Assembly (NCBI GenBank): GCA_046349515.1
Contig: JAXMCE010000005.1
Span: 62,001-126,000 of the forward strand
Origin: JBGPGW01 sp046349515
GTDB lineage: Bacteria; Pseudomonadota; Alphaproteobacteria; CADEGL01
DNA: 64,000 bases
Direction of reading: 5' to 3'
The notes under the pieces are model-generated. The model was given only the letters and a program-made list of their open reading frames with translations. It had not been told where the DNA came from and ran no database searches. The stretch's first letter is position 1, and each line of letters starts with the position of its first letter. This document shows positions 42,656 through 51,079 of this stretch, piece by piece. The translations under genes were made by a program, and so were the position numbers.

Positions 42656-43513
42656 ATGACGGGTCGGATCGAAACCAACGGCGTGTCGCTCGCCTACGAG
42701 CTGGTGGGGCCGGAGAGCGGCGAAGTCGTGCTGGCCATCACCGGTGTGATCGACACGCTCCTCCATTGGCATCCGGGTCTCTGCTGGCGCTTGGCCGACG
42801 CGGGCTATCGCACCTTGCGCTACGATTCGCGCGATTGCGGCCAATCGACCTGGTTCGATCACGCGCCGGCGGGCGATTCGCCCTACATGTTGAGCGACCT
42901 GGCCAAGGATGCGGTGGGACTTCTCGATGTCCTGGGGATTTCCAGGGCCCATGTCGTTGGGTTCTCCATGGGCGGCTGCGTCGGCCAAGTCATGGCCATC
43001 GAGCACCCGGCGCGGGTCTCGAGCCTCGTGCCGCTCATGTCCACCTCGCGCGCGCCGGAGCTTCCACCACGTCACCCCGATGTGGCCCGTCAAGGCATCA
43101 CACGAACGGCCCCGATCAGGAGCCGCGCCGAGACCGTCGAGCGCCTCGTCGCGATGCTCGCCGTTTCGGATGGGAGCCGTTACGCGCGTACCAAGGACGA
43201 GAAGTTGAACTGGGCCGATCAGCTCATCGTCCGCGGCTACAATCCCCCGGGCGTCGAGCGCCACGTCCTGGCGCTCGGCGCAAGCCCGTCCTATCTCGAT
43301 CGCCTGGGCAGCATTCGCGCGCCCACCACGGTCATCCACGCGGACGAGGACAAGTATTTCAGCCGCGCGCACGGGGAGGATCTGGCGCGCCGCATTCCGG
43401 GCGCGCGTCTCGAGATCATCGAGGGTGCCGGGCACGCGATTTCGAACGACCTCGTTCCGCGCTTGGCCGAGCTGTTGATCGGTCATCTTGCGTGGACGAA
43501 AAATCGGACGTGA
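42656..43513 (+). CDS. alpha/beta hydrolase
   Basis: This 285-residue serine hydrolase has the complete triad: nucleophile Ser in VVGFSMGGCVGQ, Asp in VIHADEDKYFS and His in IEGAGHAIS. The oxyanion region is LAITGVIDTLLHW and the Asp-rich DSRDCGQS block is the usual early strand. It resembles aclacinomycin-methylesterase-type and enol-lactone hydrolases. It is the middle gene of the operon with the amine oxidase and Rieske-like protein, so its substrate is probably an ester, lactone or C-C bond in the same pathway. Confidence 0.93.
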   Translation: MTGRIETNGVSLAYELVGPESGEVVLAITGVIDTLLHWHPGLCWRLADAGYRTLRYDSRDCGQSTWFDHAPAGDSPYMLSDLAKDAVGLLDVLGISRAHVVGFSMGGCVGQVMAIEHPARVSSLVPLMSTSRAPELPPRHPDVARQGITRTAPIRSRAETVERLVAMLAVSDGSRYARTKDEKLNWADQLIVRGYNPPGVERHVLALGASPSYLDRLGSIRAPTTVIHADEDKYFSRAHGEDLARRIPGARLEIIEGAGHAISNDLVPRLAELLIGHLAWTKNRT

Positions 43514-43526
43514 AAGGGAAGCGACC

Positions 43527-44768
43527 ATGGCACGTTACGCGCCGGCGGGGCTGACCGCCCGGGAGATCCGGACGATCCACGCCCCCATCGGAAAGGCGTT
43601 GACCTTGCCGGCGCGCGCCTACGCGTCCGAGGACTTCTTCGCGCTCGAGGTCGAGCGCATCTTCAAATGCCACTGGATGGCAATTTCTCACGAGGTCACC
43701 GTCGCGCGGCCGGGCGACGTCCGCCCGATCGAGCTGTGCGGCGTGCCGCTCGTCGTCGTTCGCGGGGACGACGGGCGCGTGCGGGTCTTCCACAACATCT
43801 GTCCCTATGACGGCTGTCCGGTGGCGCTCGAGGCGAAGACCGGCCTCGAGGAGATCGTCGGCTACTACCATGGTTGGCGCTACGACCTTCGTGGCCGCTT
43901 GGTGGCGGCGCCGTACTGGGGCGGCTCGCCCACGGACGGCCCGGCTGTTCTTGGTCGGAACGAGGGCGATCTCGCGGAGGTCCGCTCCGAAACGCGGCTG
44001 GGAGTCGTGTTCGTCAATCTGGACGGCCGGGCGCCGCCCATCGACGACCATCTGGCGCCGCTCCGTACTCTTCTCGCCGAGTACGACCTGGATGGTCTCG
44101 TCCAGGTCGAAGATGATTCGGTCCTCGCGCGCGATGGGCGGTTCGTCCAGGCCAACTGGAAGACCTATCTCGAAAACGCCGCGATCAACATTCTCCACGA
44201 ATCCTTCACGCACGAATCCTATCGGCGGTCGCCGGAAGTGCCGCGCGTCAAGGACGGAAAGCCGACCTTCTTCCTCGATGTCGAAGGCCCGTTGCTGGCC
44301 TTCGGATACGATCTTGCGGACGTCGCGCGCACCTACGATTCGGGCGGCGCGACGCCGCATATCGGGCGCAGTGCGCCGCCGACCAAGGGGTATTTCATCA
44401 CGCTCTATCCGAACATCGTCATACCCATCCGCTGGAACGTCATGCGCCTCAACATCGTCCTGCCCCAGGCGCCAAACCGCACGCGTCTTCTCCATTGCGG
44501 CTATTTCTCGCCGAAGGCGCCCGTGCATCCCGATTTCCCCGATTACCAGAAGCGCGTCGCATCGAGCTATCGGGAGGTCTATCGGGAAGACCAGGTCGCG
44601 ATCGAAGCCGTGCAGAAAGGACGCGGCTCACCCGTCTGGCAGCAGCACTACTACGCGCCGTTTTGGGATGAGCTGCACTATCGCCTCAACCGCCTCGTCG
44701 CACGGGACGTTGCCCGCGCTGCGGCGCGGCGCAAGAAAGCGCAAGCGAAGAGACGTCGTCGTCGCTGA
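43527..44768 (+). CDS. Rieske-oxygenase-like protein lacking canonical cluster ligands
   Basis: The 413-residue protein has the overall layout of a Rieske oxygenase alpha subunit but lacks key residues. The first ligand motif C-x-H reads C92-P-Y94, with a second Cys at 97; the second motif C-x2-H reads G112-Y-Y-H115. Thus one His and one Cys of the 2Fe-2S site are gone. In the catalytic domain NWKTYLENAAINILHESFTH, the bridging Asp is Asn221, while iron ligands His224 and His229 remain. A Lys/Arg-rich tail ends the protein. Start ATG 43527 has GGGAAG upstream. It is the third gene of the amine oxidase operon. It may bind an altered cluster, or act without one. Confidence 0.85.
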   Translation: MARYAPAGLTAREIRTIHAPIGKALTLPARAYASEDFFALEVERIFKCHWMAISHEVTVARPGDVRPIELCGVPLVVVRGDDGRVRVFHNICPYDGCPVALEAKTGLEEIVGYYHGWRYDLRGRLVAAPYWGGSPTDGPAVLGRNEGDLAEVRSETRLGVVFVNLDGRAPPIDDHLAPLRTLLAEYDLDGLVQVEDDSVLARDGRFVQANWKTYLENAAINILHESFTHESYRRSPEVPRVKDGKPTFFLDVEGPLLAFGYDLADVARTYDSGGATPHIGRSAPPTKGYFITLYPNIVIPIRWNVMRLNIVLPQAPNRTRLLHCGYFSPKAPVHPDFPDYQKRVASSYREVYREDQVAIEAVQKGRGSPVWQQHYYAPFWDELHYRLNRLVARDVARAAARRKKAQAKRRRRR

Positions 44769-44780
44769 TGCGGCGCTTCG

Positions 44781-45773
44781 CTAGAACCCGAGCGCGCCTC
44801 GCTGCGGGAAGAGGCCGAACATTCCGCCGGTATGGACGAAGACCGCGTTCCGCACGCCCTTGAGGCCGCCGCCCTTGAGCTCGCTGAGAAGCGCGTGAAA
44901 CGCCTTGCCCGTGTAGACGGGATCGAGCACCAGGCCCTCGAGCCTGCCAAGCCGGCGGATCGTCTCGAAGACGGGCGGCTCGGCCTTGCCGTAGCCAGGG
45001 CCAATGTAGCGATCGTCGACCTCGATCGGCAGCCGGTCGACGTCGAGCGTGTGCCCATAGCGCGTCCGCCACGACCGGAGGTCGCCGCGGATCTTCTCGG
45101 CGAGCTCGCTCGCCTCCCAGCTCACGCTGTAGCCGATGATCCGCGCGCCGAGCCCGTGGAGCGCGTTGCCGAGCACGAGCCCGCCTTGCGTGCCGCCCGA
45201 GCCTGTGGCGAAGGCCACGACGTCGGGCTTGATCGAAAGGCGATCGCAATCGGCCTTCAATTCCTCCGCCGCGCCGATATAGCCCCACACGCCCACTTCG
45301 TTGCTGGCGCCGAGCGGGACGACGTAGGGCTTCCGCCCCCTGCGCCGGTGATCGTCGGCGATCGCCTCGAGCAGGCGGTCGAGATGGAGGTCGAACTCCT
45401 CCGGCGCCACGAGCGTGATGTCGGCGCCCACGACCCGGTCGAGCAGGAGATTGCCGTCCGGCTCGTCGAGCGAGCTGCCCGCCAGCACGAGGTGGACTTT
45501 GAGGCCGAGCTGTGCGCCGGCGATGGCGGTCGCGCGGCAGTGGTTGGACTGCGTGCCGCCGCAGGTGATGAGCGTGTCGGCCCCTTGCTCGAGAGCGTCG
45601 GCGATGGCGAATTCGAGTTTCCTCACCTTGTTGCCGCTCAGGACCGAGCCCGTGAGATCGTCCCGCTTGACCCAAAGCCGCGGGCCGTCGAGCTCGCGCG
45701 AGATCTTGTCGAGAGGCATGAGCGGCGTCGGCGTGCGGGCGAGCGAGAGGTGCGGCGGCGTGCGAGCGTTCAT
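44781..45773 (-). CDS. D-cysteine desulfhydrase / ACC deaminase family PLP enzyme
   Basis: This PLP enzyme of 330 residues would deaminate D-cysteine, 1-aminocyclopropane-1-carboxylate or a similar amino acid. The N-terminus LARTPTPLMPLDKIS is typical, the PLP lysine is in VLSGNKVRKLEFAIA, the phosphate/substrate loop is TCGGTQSNHCRATA, and AFATGSGGTQGGLVLG is the conserved glycine loop. The end GLVLDPVYTGKAFHALL and VFVHTGGMFGLF are family-typical. Start ATG 45773 (MNARTPP); the frame to 45803 lacks support. Such enzymes release enamines that RidA proteins detoxify, which suits the RidA genes nearby. Confidence 0.92.
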   Translation of the reverse strand: MNARTPPHLSLARTPTPLMPLDKISRELDGPRLWVKRDDLTGSVLSGNKVRKLEFAIADALEQGADTLITCGGTQSNHCRATAIAGAQLGLKVHLVLAGSSLDEPDGNLLLDRVVGADITLVAPEEFDLHLDRLLEAIADDHRRRGRKPYVVPLGASNEVGVWGYIGAAEELKADCDRLSIKPDVVAFATGSGGTQGGLVLGNALHGLGARIIGYSVSWEASELAEKIRGDLRSWRTRYGHTLDVDRLPIEVDDRYIGPGYGKAEPPVFETIRRLGRLEGLVLDPVYTGKAFHALLSELKGGGLKGVRNAVFVHTGGMFGLFPQRGALGF

Positions 45774-45943
45774 GGTCCGGTCCTCGATGTGGCGGCTGGT
45801 CACTATAGCGGCCGGACGCGGTACGGCAAAACGGGCCGGCCGCGGGTCGACGCACCTTGGGCGTCCAGGGCGGCGTGATTCTCCCAGGGCGGAGATTCGA
45901 TTATTCTCCGAGCGGAGTGATGCGAAGCGTCGCGGGGGAAGTC

Positions 45944-46273
45944 ATGAAAATCGAGGGCGTGCCGTTCTGCACGATGGACTGGTCGACGGTCGAGGCCACG
46001 CGCCACGAGGGGGAGACGGGTCATGCCCTGTGGCGGACCTTGGAGATGGGCAACATCCGCGTACGGATGGTCGAGTATTCACCCAACTACCGGGCCGATC
46101 ATTGGTGCCACCGCGGCCATGTCCTCCTGGTTCTTGAAGGGGAACTCGTGACCGAACTCTCGGATGGCCGCTCGTTCCGCATGACGCCGGGGATGAGCTA
46201 CCAGGTGGCGGAGGACGCGGACCCCCACCGGTCGACCACCGTCAGGGGCGCCAAGCTGTTCATCGTCGATTAA
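45944..46273 (+). CDS. small cupin with DHWC motif
   Basis: This single-domain cupin has 109 residues. Metal-type residues come from ADHWCHRGHVLLVLEGEL, and the second strand FRMTPGMSYQVAEDADPHRS supplies another His. The DHWC-x2-GH arrangement matches a small cupin family of unknown function that often lies beside amino-acid or amine enzymes. Start ATG 45944 has GGGGGA upstream; the frame extends to 45857 without support. Confidence 0.88.
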   Translation: MKIEGVPFCTMDWSTVEATRHEGETGHALWRTLEMGNIRVRMVEYSPNYRADHWCHRGHVLLVLEGELVTELSDGRSFRMTPGMSYQVAEDADPHRSTTVRGAKLFIVD

Positions 46274-46355
46274 CCACTGGGGCCGCGGGCCTGTTCCCGT
46301 TGCCCCGAGCCCCTCTGGAAACGAAATCTTAAGCCGGACCGGCTACTTAGGGTTA

Positions 46356-47519
46356 ATGAGCCGGAGCCCTTCCAACGACGCGCCGCCGCACGGCGCGCCC
46401 CAGCCCTCCCGCGAGTCGACACGCGGTGCCAACGGCCACGCCCAGAACGGTCATGGCAATGGGCACGCGCATCCATCGTCTCGCTCGACTCGACATGGCG
46501 CCGAGGGGGAACGGATCCTGAGCCTCGCTCTCCAAGGGGGCGGCGCACACGGCGCCTTCACCTGGGGCGTGCTCGACCGGCTTCTCGAGGATGAGCGCGT
46601 CGTCATCGACGGCATCAGCGGCACCAGCGCCGGCGCCATGAATGGCGCGGCCCTGGCCTACGGCATGATCCGCGGCGGGCGCGAGGGTGCTCGGGAGCTT
46701 CTCTCGCGGTTCTGGAACGAAATCGGGCGCTCCGCGCGTTGGAGTCCGTTCCAGCCGACGTGGTTCGATAATTGGTGGGGGACGGGCAGTCTCGATCTGT
46801 CGCCGGCCTACTTCGCCTTCGACATGTGGTCGCGCCTTTTCTCGCCGTACCAGTTCAATCCGTTCGACTACAATCCTCTTCGCACCGTCCTCGGCAACCT
46901 CATCGACTTCGAGGAGCTCCGCCGTTCCCAAGGCGTCAAGCTGTTCGCCAGCGCCACCAACGTCCGCACGGGAAAGATCAAGGTCTTCGGGCTGCACGAG
47001 ATATCGGCCGATGCGATTCTGGCCTCGGCCTGCCTGCCCATGCTGTTCCGCGCCGTCGAGATCGAGGGCGAGCACTACTGGGACGGAGGCTACATGGGCA
47101 ATCCGGCGATCTTCCCGCTGCTCTACGAGTGCGAGGCGTCGGATGTCGTTATCGTCGAAGTCAACCCGATTCGCACCGAACGCGTACCCGAGACGGCGCG
47201 CGAGATTCTCGATCGGATGAACAACATCAGCTTCAACTCGACCTTGATGCGCGAGATGCGCGCCATCGCTTTCGTGAGCGAGCTGGTCGACGATCACCTC
47301 TTGTCCGGCAACAACCGCCTGCGCAAGATCAATTTCCACATGATCGAGGCCGAGCGCATGATGGACAGCCTCGGCGCCTCCTCGAAATTCAATGCTTCTC
47401 TTTCGTTCCTCCACTCGCTCCGCGATCTCGGGCGTGAGCGGGCCGAAGAATGGCTCGCTCACTCTTTCGCCAAGGTTGGCGCCGAATCTTCGATCGATCT
47501 CCAGCATCTGTTCTTTTGA
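46356..47519 (+). CDS. patatin-like phospholipase family protein
   Basis: This is a 387-residue acyl hydrolase with a Ser-Asp dyad. The oxyanion motif is LQGGGAHGAFTWGVL, the nucleophile Ser is in ISGTSAGAMNGA (G-x-S-x-G) and the Asp is in WDGGYMGNPAIFPL. The first 45 residues are low complexity (Ser/His/Gly/Asn) and probably disordered. The middle region SARWSPFQPTWFDNWW is long and Trp-rich, perhaps for membrane contact. The start has a poor ribosome site. A CBS-domain gene follows 14 bp later. Confidence 0.93.
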   Translation: MSRSPSNDAPPHGAPQPSRESTRGANGHAQNGHGNGHAHPSSRSTRHGAEGERILSLALQGGGAHGAFTWGVLDRLLEDERVVIDGISGTSAGAMNGAALAYGMIRGGREGARELLSRFWNEIGRSARWSPFQPTWFDNWWGTGSLDLSPAYFAFDMWSRLFSPYQFNPFDYNPLRTVLGNLIDFEELRRSQGVKLFASATNVRTGKIKVFGLHEISADAILASACLPMLFRAVEIEGEHYWDGGYMGNPAIFPLLYECEASDVVIVEVNPIRTERVPETAREILDRMNNISFNSTLMREMRAIAFVSELVDDHLLSGNNRLRKINFHMIEAERMMDSLGASSKFNASLSFLHSLRDLGRERAEEWLAHSFAKVGAESSIDLQHLFF

Positions 47520-47533
47520 ACGGAGAAGTTCGG

Positions 47534-47968
47534 GTGAAGCACCTCACAATCATTCCCGACGTCGTCAAAGACCAGGAATTGATCGTATTGCCGCCCCGGA
47601 CGTCGGTGCGCGAGGCCGCGCGGGTCATGACCGAGCGGCGCATCGGCGCTGTCATGATCGTCGACGGCGGGCGGCTCATCGGAATCTTCACGGAGCGCGA
47701 CATGATCACGCGGATCGTGGCGCAAGGCCACGATCCGGACGCGGTCATGCTCGAAGACGTGATGACGGCCAAGCCGGATACGCTCGTGCCCGGTGATTCG
47801 CCGCGCGATGCGCTCGAACTCATGGCCAAGAAGGGCTACCGCCATCTCCCGGTGGTCGAGAATGGCGCGGTGATCGCCATCGTCTCGGTGCGCGACCTCT
47901 ACGCGCTCATGGTCGACCGTCTCCAGCAGGGCCTCGTCCGCATGGCCGAACGGGTGATGTTCGGCTGA
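47534..47968 (+). CDS. CBS-domain pair protein
   Basis: The protein has 144 residues and two CBS motifs: VREAARVMTERRIGAVMIVDG with IGIFTERDMITRIV, and PRDALELMAKKGYRHLPVVE with IAIVSVRDLYALMV. CBS pairs bind adenine nucleotides and sense energy state. GTG 47534 is preferred to the earlier frame at 47450, which lies in the patatin gene. It probably shares the patatin transcript. No effector domain is attached. Confidence 0.92.
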   Translation: MKHLTIIPDVVKDQELIVLPPRTSVREAARVMTERRIGAVMIVDGGRLIGIFTERDMITRIVAQGHDPDAVMLEDVMTAKPDTLVPGDSPRDALELMAKKGYRHLPVVENGAVIAIVSVRDLYALMVDRLQQGLVRMAERVMFG

Positions 47969-47971
47969 GGC

Positions 47972-49132
47972 CTACCGCTCGAACCGTCCCGGATCGAGCT
48001 GTCTGCCCAACTCAGGCATTTCACCGTCGAGGATCGCGTCGGCAACGAGCCGCGCGAGAAGAGGCCCCGCCGAGAATCCCGCGGCCGCGGGCACGGCGGC
48101 GAAGACAGTCTTGCGCCGATCGAGGGCGCCTGCGATCGGCAGGCTATCCGGCGTTTCGATCTCGAACCCGGCCCAGCTGCGCGTGAGGCGACGCTGGGCG
48201 AGGCGCGGCACGACCGAGGCTGCGAATGCGAGGTTGTGCCGCAGCATGCCTGCCTGGATGTGGAGGGCGCCCGTCGCGAGCGAGCCGCGTCCCGGCCAGC
48301 CGCCGCCGATGAGGGTGGTGCCGTTCGGGACCTGCTTGACGGTCAGGCGGCCGCCGACATGGGTGATGATCGAGGGAAGATAGGGCGGGGAAGGTTCGCT
48401 CACCGACAGCACGATGACGCTCGACCGGATGGGGAGGCGGAGGCTGAAAAGCGCACCGACGCGCTCTGACCAAGCGCCGGCCGCTATGGCCGCGATCCGA
48501 CAACGGATGAGGCCGAGGGGCGTCTGAAGCCCGTAGCCGTCATGTCCGCATGTGACACTTTCGACCGGCGCGTGGCCCAGGATCTCGGCGCCCGCGGCGC
48601 GCGCGATACGGACCAGTGCCGGGCCGACGAGAAGCGGATTGGCGTAGGCGTCGTCGGCGAGCCACGTCGCCGCCGGCACGGCTGGACCGAGCCACGGCGC
48701 GTGCGCGCGAAGGGCGGAGCCCTCGAGCCAGGCGAGCGCGGTGCCGGCACGCTCATGGGCCGTGGCGATCGCCCGGAGGGTCGCGGCCTCGGCTACGCTC
48801 GTTGCGACGTGGAGGCCGCCGGGCCGCTGATAGCCCACGGCGTCGGGACCCAGAGTCGCCGCAAGCCGCCGCCATTCCTCGATGGCCTCCCGGTAGAATG
48901 CGAGCTGCGGCGAGCGCTTGTTCTGAAGCGCGAGCGTGCCCGCATTGGCGCCGCTGGCTGCGGCGCCCGGCTCGCCGTGATCGAGAACGACGACGGACAT
49001 CCCTCTCTCGGCGAGGCGCCAACCGAGGCAGAGGCCAACGATACCCCCGCCGATGACGGCGACATCGTACGCGTCTTTCAAGGGTACGGGGCCGGCGTTC
49101 AGGGCCAACGGACGCAACCTGTCGCGGCGCAC
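47972..49132 (-). CDS. DadA-like FAD-dependent amino acid/amine oxidoreductase
   Basis: This flavoprotein has 386 residues and the DAO fold. It has VAVIGGGIVGLCLGWRLAERG, VVVLDHGEPGAAASGANAGTL (the DadA-type Ser/Gly block), IAAIAAGAWSERVG and the C-terminal FAVPAAAGFSAGPLLARLVA. Family members oxidise D-amino acids, glycine, sarcosine or proline to imino acids. GTG 49132 is the longest start; an in-frame TTG 18 codons later is possible. It faces the CBS gene, stop to stop with 3 bp between. Confidence 0.9.
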   Translation of the reverse strand: MRRDRLRPLALNAGPVPLKDAYDVAVIGGGIVGLCLGWRLAERGMSVVVLDHGEPGAAASGANAGTLALQNKRSPQLAFYREAIEEWRRLAATLGPDAVGYQRPGGLHVATSVAEAATLRAIATAHERAGTALAWLEGSALRAHAPWLGPAVPAATWLADDAYANPLLVGPALVRIARAAGAEILGHAPVESVTCGHDGYGLQTPLGLIRCRIAAIAAGAWSERVGALFSLRLPIRSSVIVLSVSEPSPPYLPSIITHVGGRLTVKQVPNGTTLIGGGWPGRGSLATGALHIQAGMLRHNLAFAASVVPRLAQRRLTRSWAGFEIETPDSLPIAGALDRRKTVFAAVPAAAGFSAGPLLARLVADAILDGEMPELGRQLDPGRFER

Positions 49133-49327
49133 CGGCGTTCACGGCATCGACAACGTGCGAGCGATTCGTGATCGTCCGCCGAATGGCCGTCGAGGACGGT
49201 TACGTGGATTGTTCGATACGCCACGAGTACTCCGCGATCCGGGGCCTGTTCCGCGAGCTCAAGGCGCTGTGCTACGGTTCGGCACGCGAGGATAGAGCGA
49301 GCCCGCGCAAGCGGCTACGGGGGGACC

Positions 49328-51070
49328 ATGGCTCAACAGCTTGCCGTCGATATGGCCGTTCCGGTTGCCATGCGCGACGGGACGACTCTCTTGGCCGATG
49401 TCTACCGGCCCGCGGCGCCGGGGCGCTATCCGGTCATTCTTCTCCGCACGCCGTACAATCGCCGCCTGCCGACGCTGGCCTATCTCCAGCTCGACCCGGT
49501 GCGGGCTGCCGAGCGCGGCTACGCGCTCGTGATCCAGGATACGCGCGGACGTTTCGCCTCCGAGGGCGAGTTCTACTGCTTCGCCGACGAAGGCAAGGAC
49601 GGCTATGACACCATCGAATGGGCGGCCAAGCAGCCCTGGTCGGACGGCAAGGTCGGTATGTACGGCGCCTCGTACATGGGGGCCGTGCAGTGGCTCGCAG
49701 CGATCGAACGGCCGCCGCACCTTCGTTGCATCGCGCCACTCATCACGGCGTCGGATTACCACGAGGGCTGGGCTTATCAGGGCGGCGCCTTCCAGCTCGG
49801 CTTCAACCTCTCCTGGACCGTCACGACCTTGGTGCTCGCCAATCTCGCCCATTTCAAGCTGTCGGAGTCCGACCGCAACGCCGTCCGCGCAGAGCTCATC
49901 GAGGCGACCGACCACATGTCGCGTCCGTTCGCGGACCTTCCGCTCCGCGACCTGCCCGTGCTGAAGCGCTTGAACCTGGCGAAGTATTACTTCGACTGGC
50001 TCGACCATGCCGATGACGACGATTACTGGCGGCGCTGGAACATCGAGGACCGGTACCCCGAGATCACCGTCCCGGCCCTCAACATCGGCGGTTGGTACGA
50101 CATTTTCCTCGGTGGCACGCTCCGCAACTATCTCGGCATGCGCGCGAAGGGGCCGAGCGCCGAAGCGCGGACCCAGCGCCTCATCGTCGGTCCCTGGCTC
50201 CATAGCACCCAGTGGCCGAACGTCGTGGGCGAGCACGATTTCGGCGTGCGCAGCATGGGTCTGGCCCTCGACCTCGATGGGCTTCTGTTGCGCTGGTTCG
50301 ACCATTGGCTCAAAGGAAATGACACCGGCCTCATGGCGGAGGCGCCGGTCAAATTGTTCGTCATGGGCGAGAACGTCTGGCGCGACGAGCAGGCCTGGCC
50401 GCTCGCGCGCGCGAAGGCGACTCCCTACTACTTTCACAGCGCCGGTTCCGCCAACAGCCTCGACGGCGACGGGCGTCTCAGCATCGAGGCGCCGGCGGAC
50501 GAGCCGTCCGACCACTACGTCTACGATCCGAAGGATCCCGTGCCGACGCGGGGCGGCGCTCTCTGCTGCTGGACCGCGGCGTTGCCGTCGGGTGCTTACG
50601 ATCAGCGCGAGGTCGAGCGGCGGCGGGACGTGCTCGTCTATACCTCGCAGCCGCTCGAGCGAGCGATCGAAGTCACGGGGCCGGTCACGGTCAAGCTGTG
50701 GGCCGCCTCATCCGCGCGCGACACCGACTTCACGGCCAAGCTCGTCGACGTGGCACCCGACGGCTACGCGCGCAACCTCACGGACGGAATCATCCGCGCG
50801 CGCTATCGCACGACGACCAAGACTGGAACGCTGATCGAGCCCGGAAAGGTCTACGAGTACGAGATCGACCTCTGGGCCACGAGCAACGTGTTCCTGCCCG
50901 GCCACCGCATCCGTGTCGAAATCGCGAGCTCGAACTTCCCGCGCTTCGACCGCAATTCCAATACCGGCGGATCATTCGGCCGCGAGAGCGCCATGGAGAG
51001 TGCGCGCCAAACCGTATTCCACGATGGGACGCGCCCGTCCCACATCGTGCTGCCGGTGGTGCCGCGCTGA
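49328..51070 (+). CDS. CocE/NonD-type X-Pro dipeptidyl-peptidase family hydrolase
   Basis: This serine hydrolase of 580 residues has the nucleophile in GKVGMYGASYMGAVQWLAA and an N-terminal ADVYRPAAPGRYPVILLRTPYN. Its C-terminal jelly-roll domain (EVTGPVTVKLWAASSARDTDF, FLPGHRIRVEIASSNFPRF) is typical of cocaine-esterase-like enzymes that split esters or acyl-amides. There is no secretion signal, so it is probably cytoplasmic. ATG 49328 follows GGGGGACC. It faces the triple-RidA gene with 9 bp between the stops. Confidence 0.94.
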   Translation: MAQQLAVDMAVPVAMRDGTTLLADVYRPAAPGRYPVILLRTPYNRRLPTLAYLQLDPVRAAERGYALVIQDTRGRFASEGEFYCFADEGKDGYDTIEWAAKQPWSDGKVGMYGASYMGAVQWLAAIERPPHLRCIAPLITASDYHEGWAYQGGAFQLGFNLSWTVTTLVLANLAHFKLSESDRNAVRAELIEATDHMSRPFADLPLRDLPVLKRLNLAKYYFDWLDHADDDDYWRRWNIEDRYPEITVPALNIGGWYDIFLGGTLRNYLGMRAKGPSAEARTQRLIVGPWLHSTQWPNVVGEHDFGVRSMGLALDLDGLLLRWFDHWLKGNDTGLMAEAPVKLFVMGENVWRDEQAWPLARAKATPYYFHSAGSANSLDGDGRLSIEAPADEPSDHYVYDPKDPVPTRGGALCCWTAALPSGAYDQREVERRRDVLVYTSQPLERAIEVTGPVTVKLWAASSARDTDFTAKLVDVAPDGYARNLTDGIIRARYRTTTKTGTLIEPGKVYEYEIDLWATSNVFLPGHRIRVEIASSNFPRFDRNSNTGGSFGRESAMESARQTVFHDGTRPSHIVLPVVPR

Positions 51071-51079
51071 GATGCCGCG

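Noticed and set aside
46329..46356. TTAA sequences near the patatin start as a second CtrA box
   Set aside because: The two TTAA half-sites are not 7 nt apart, so they do not form the box.
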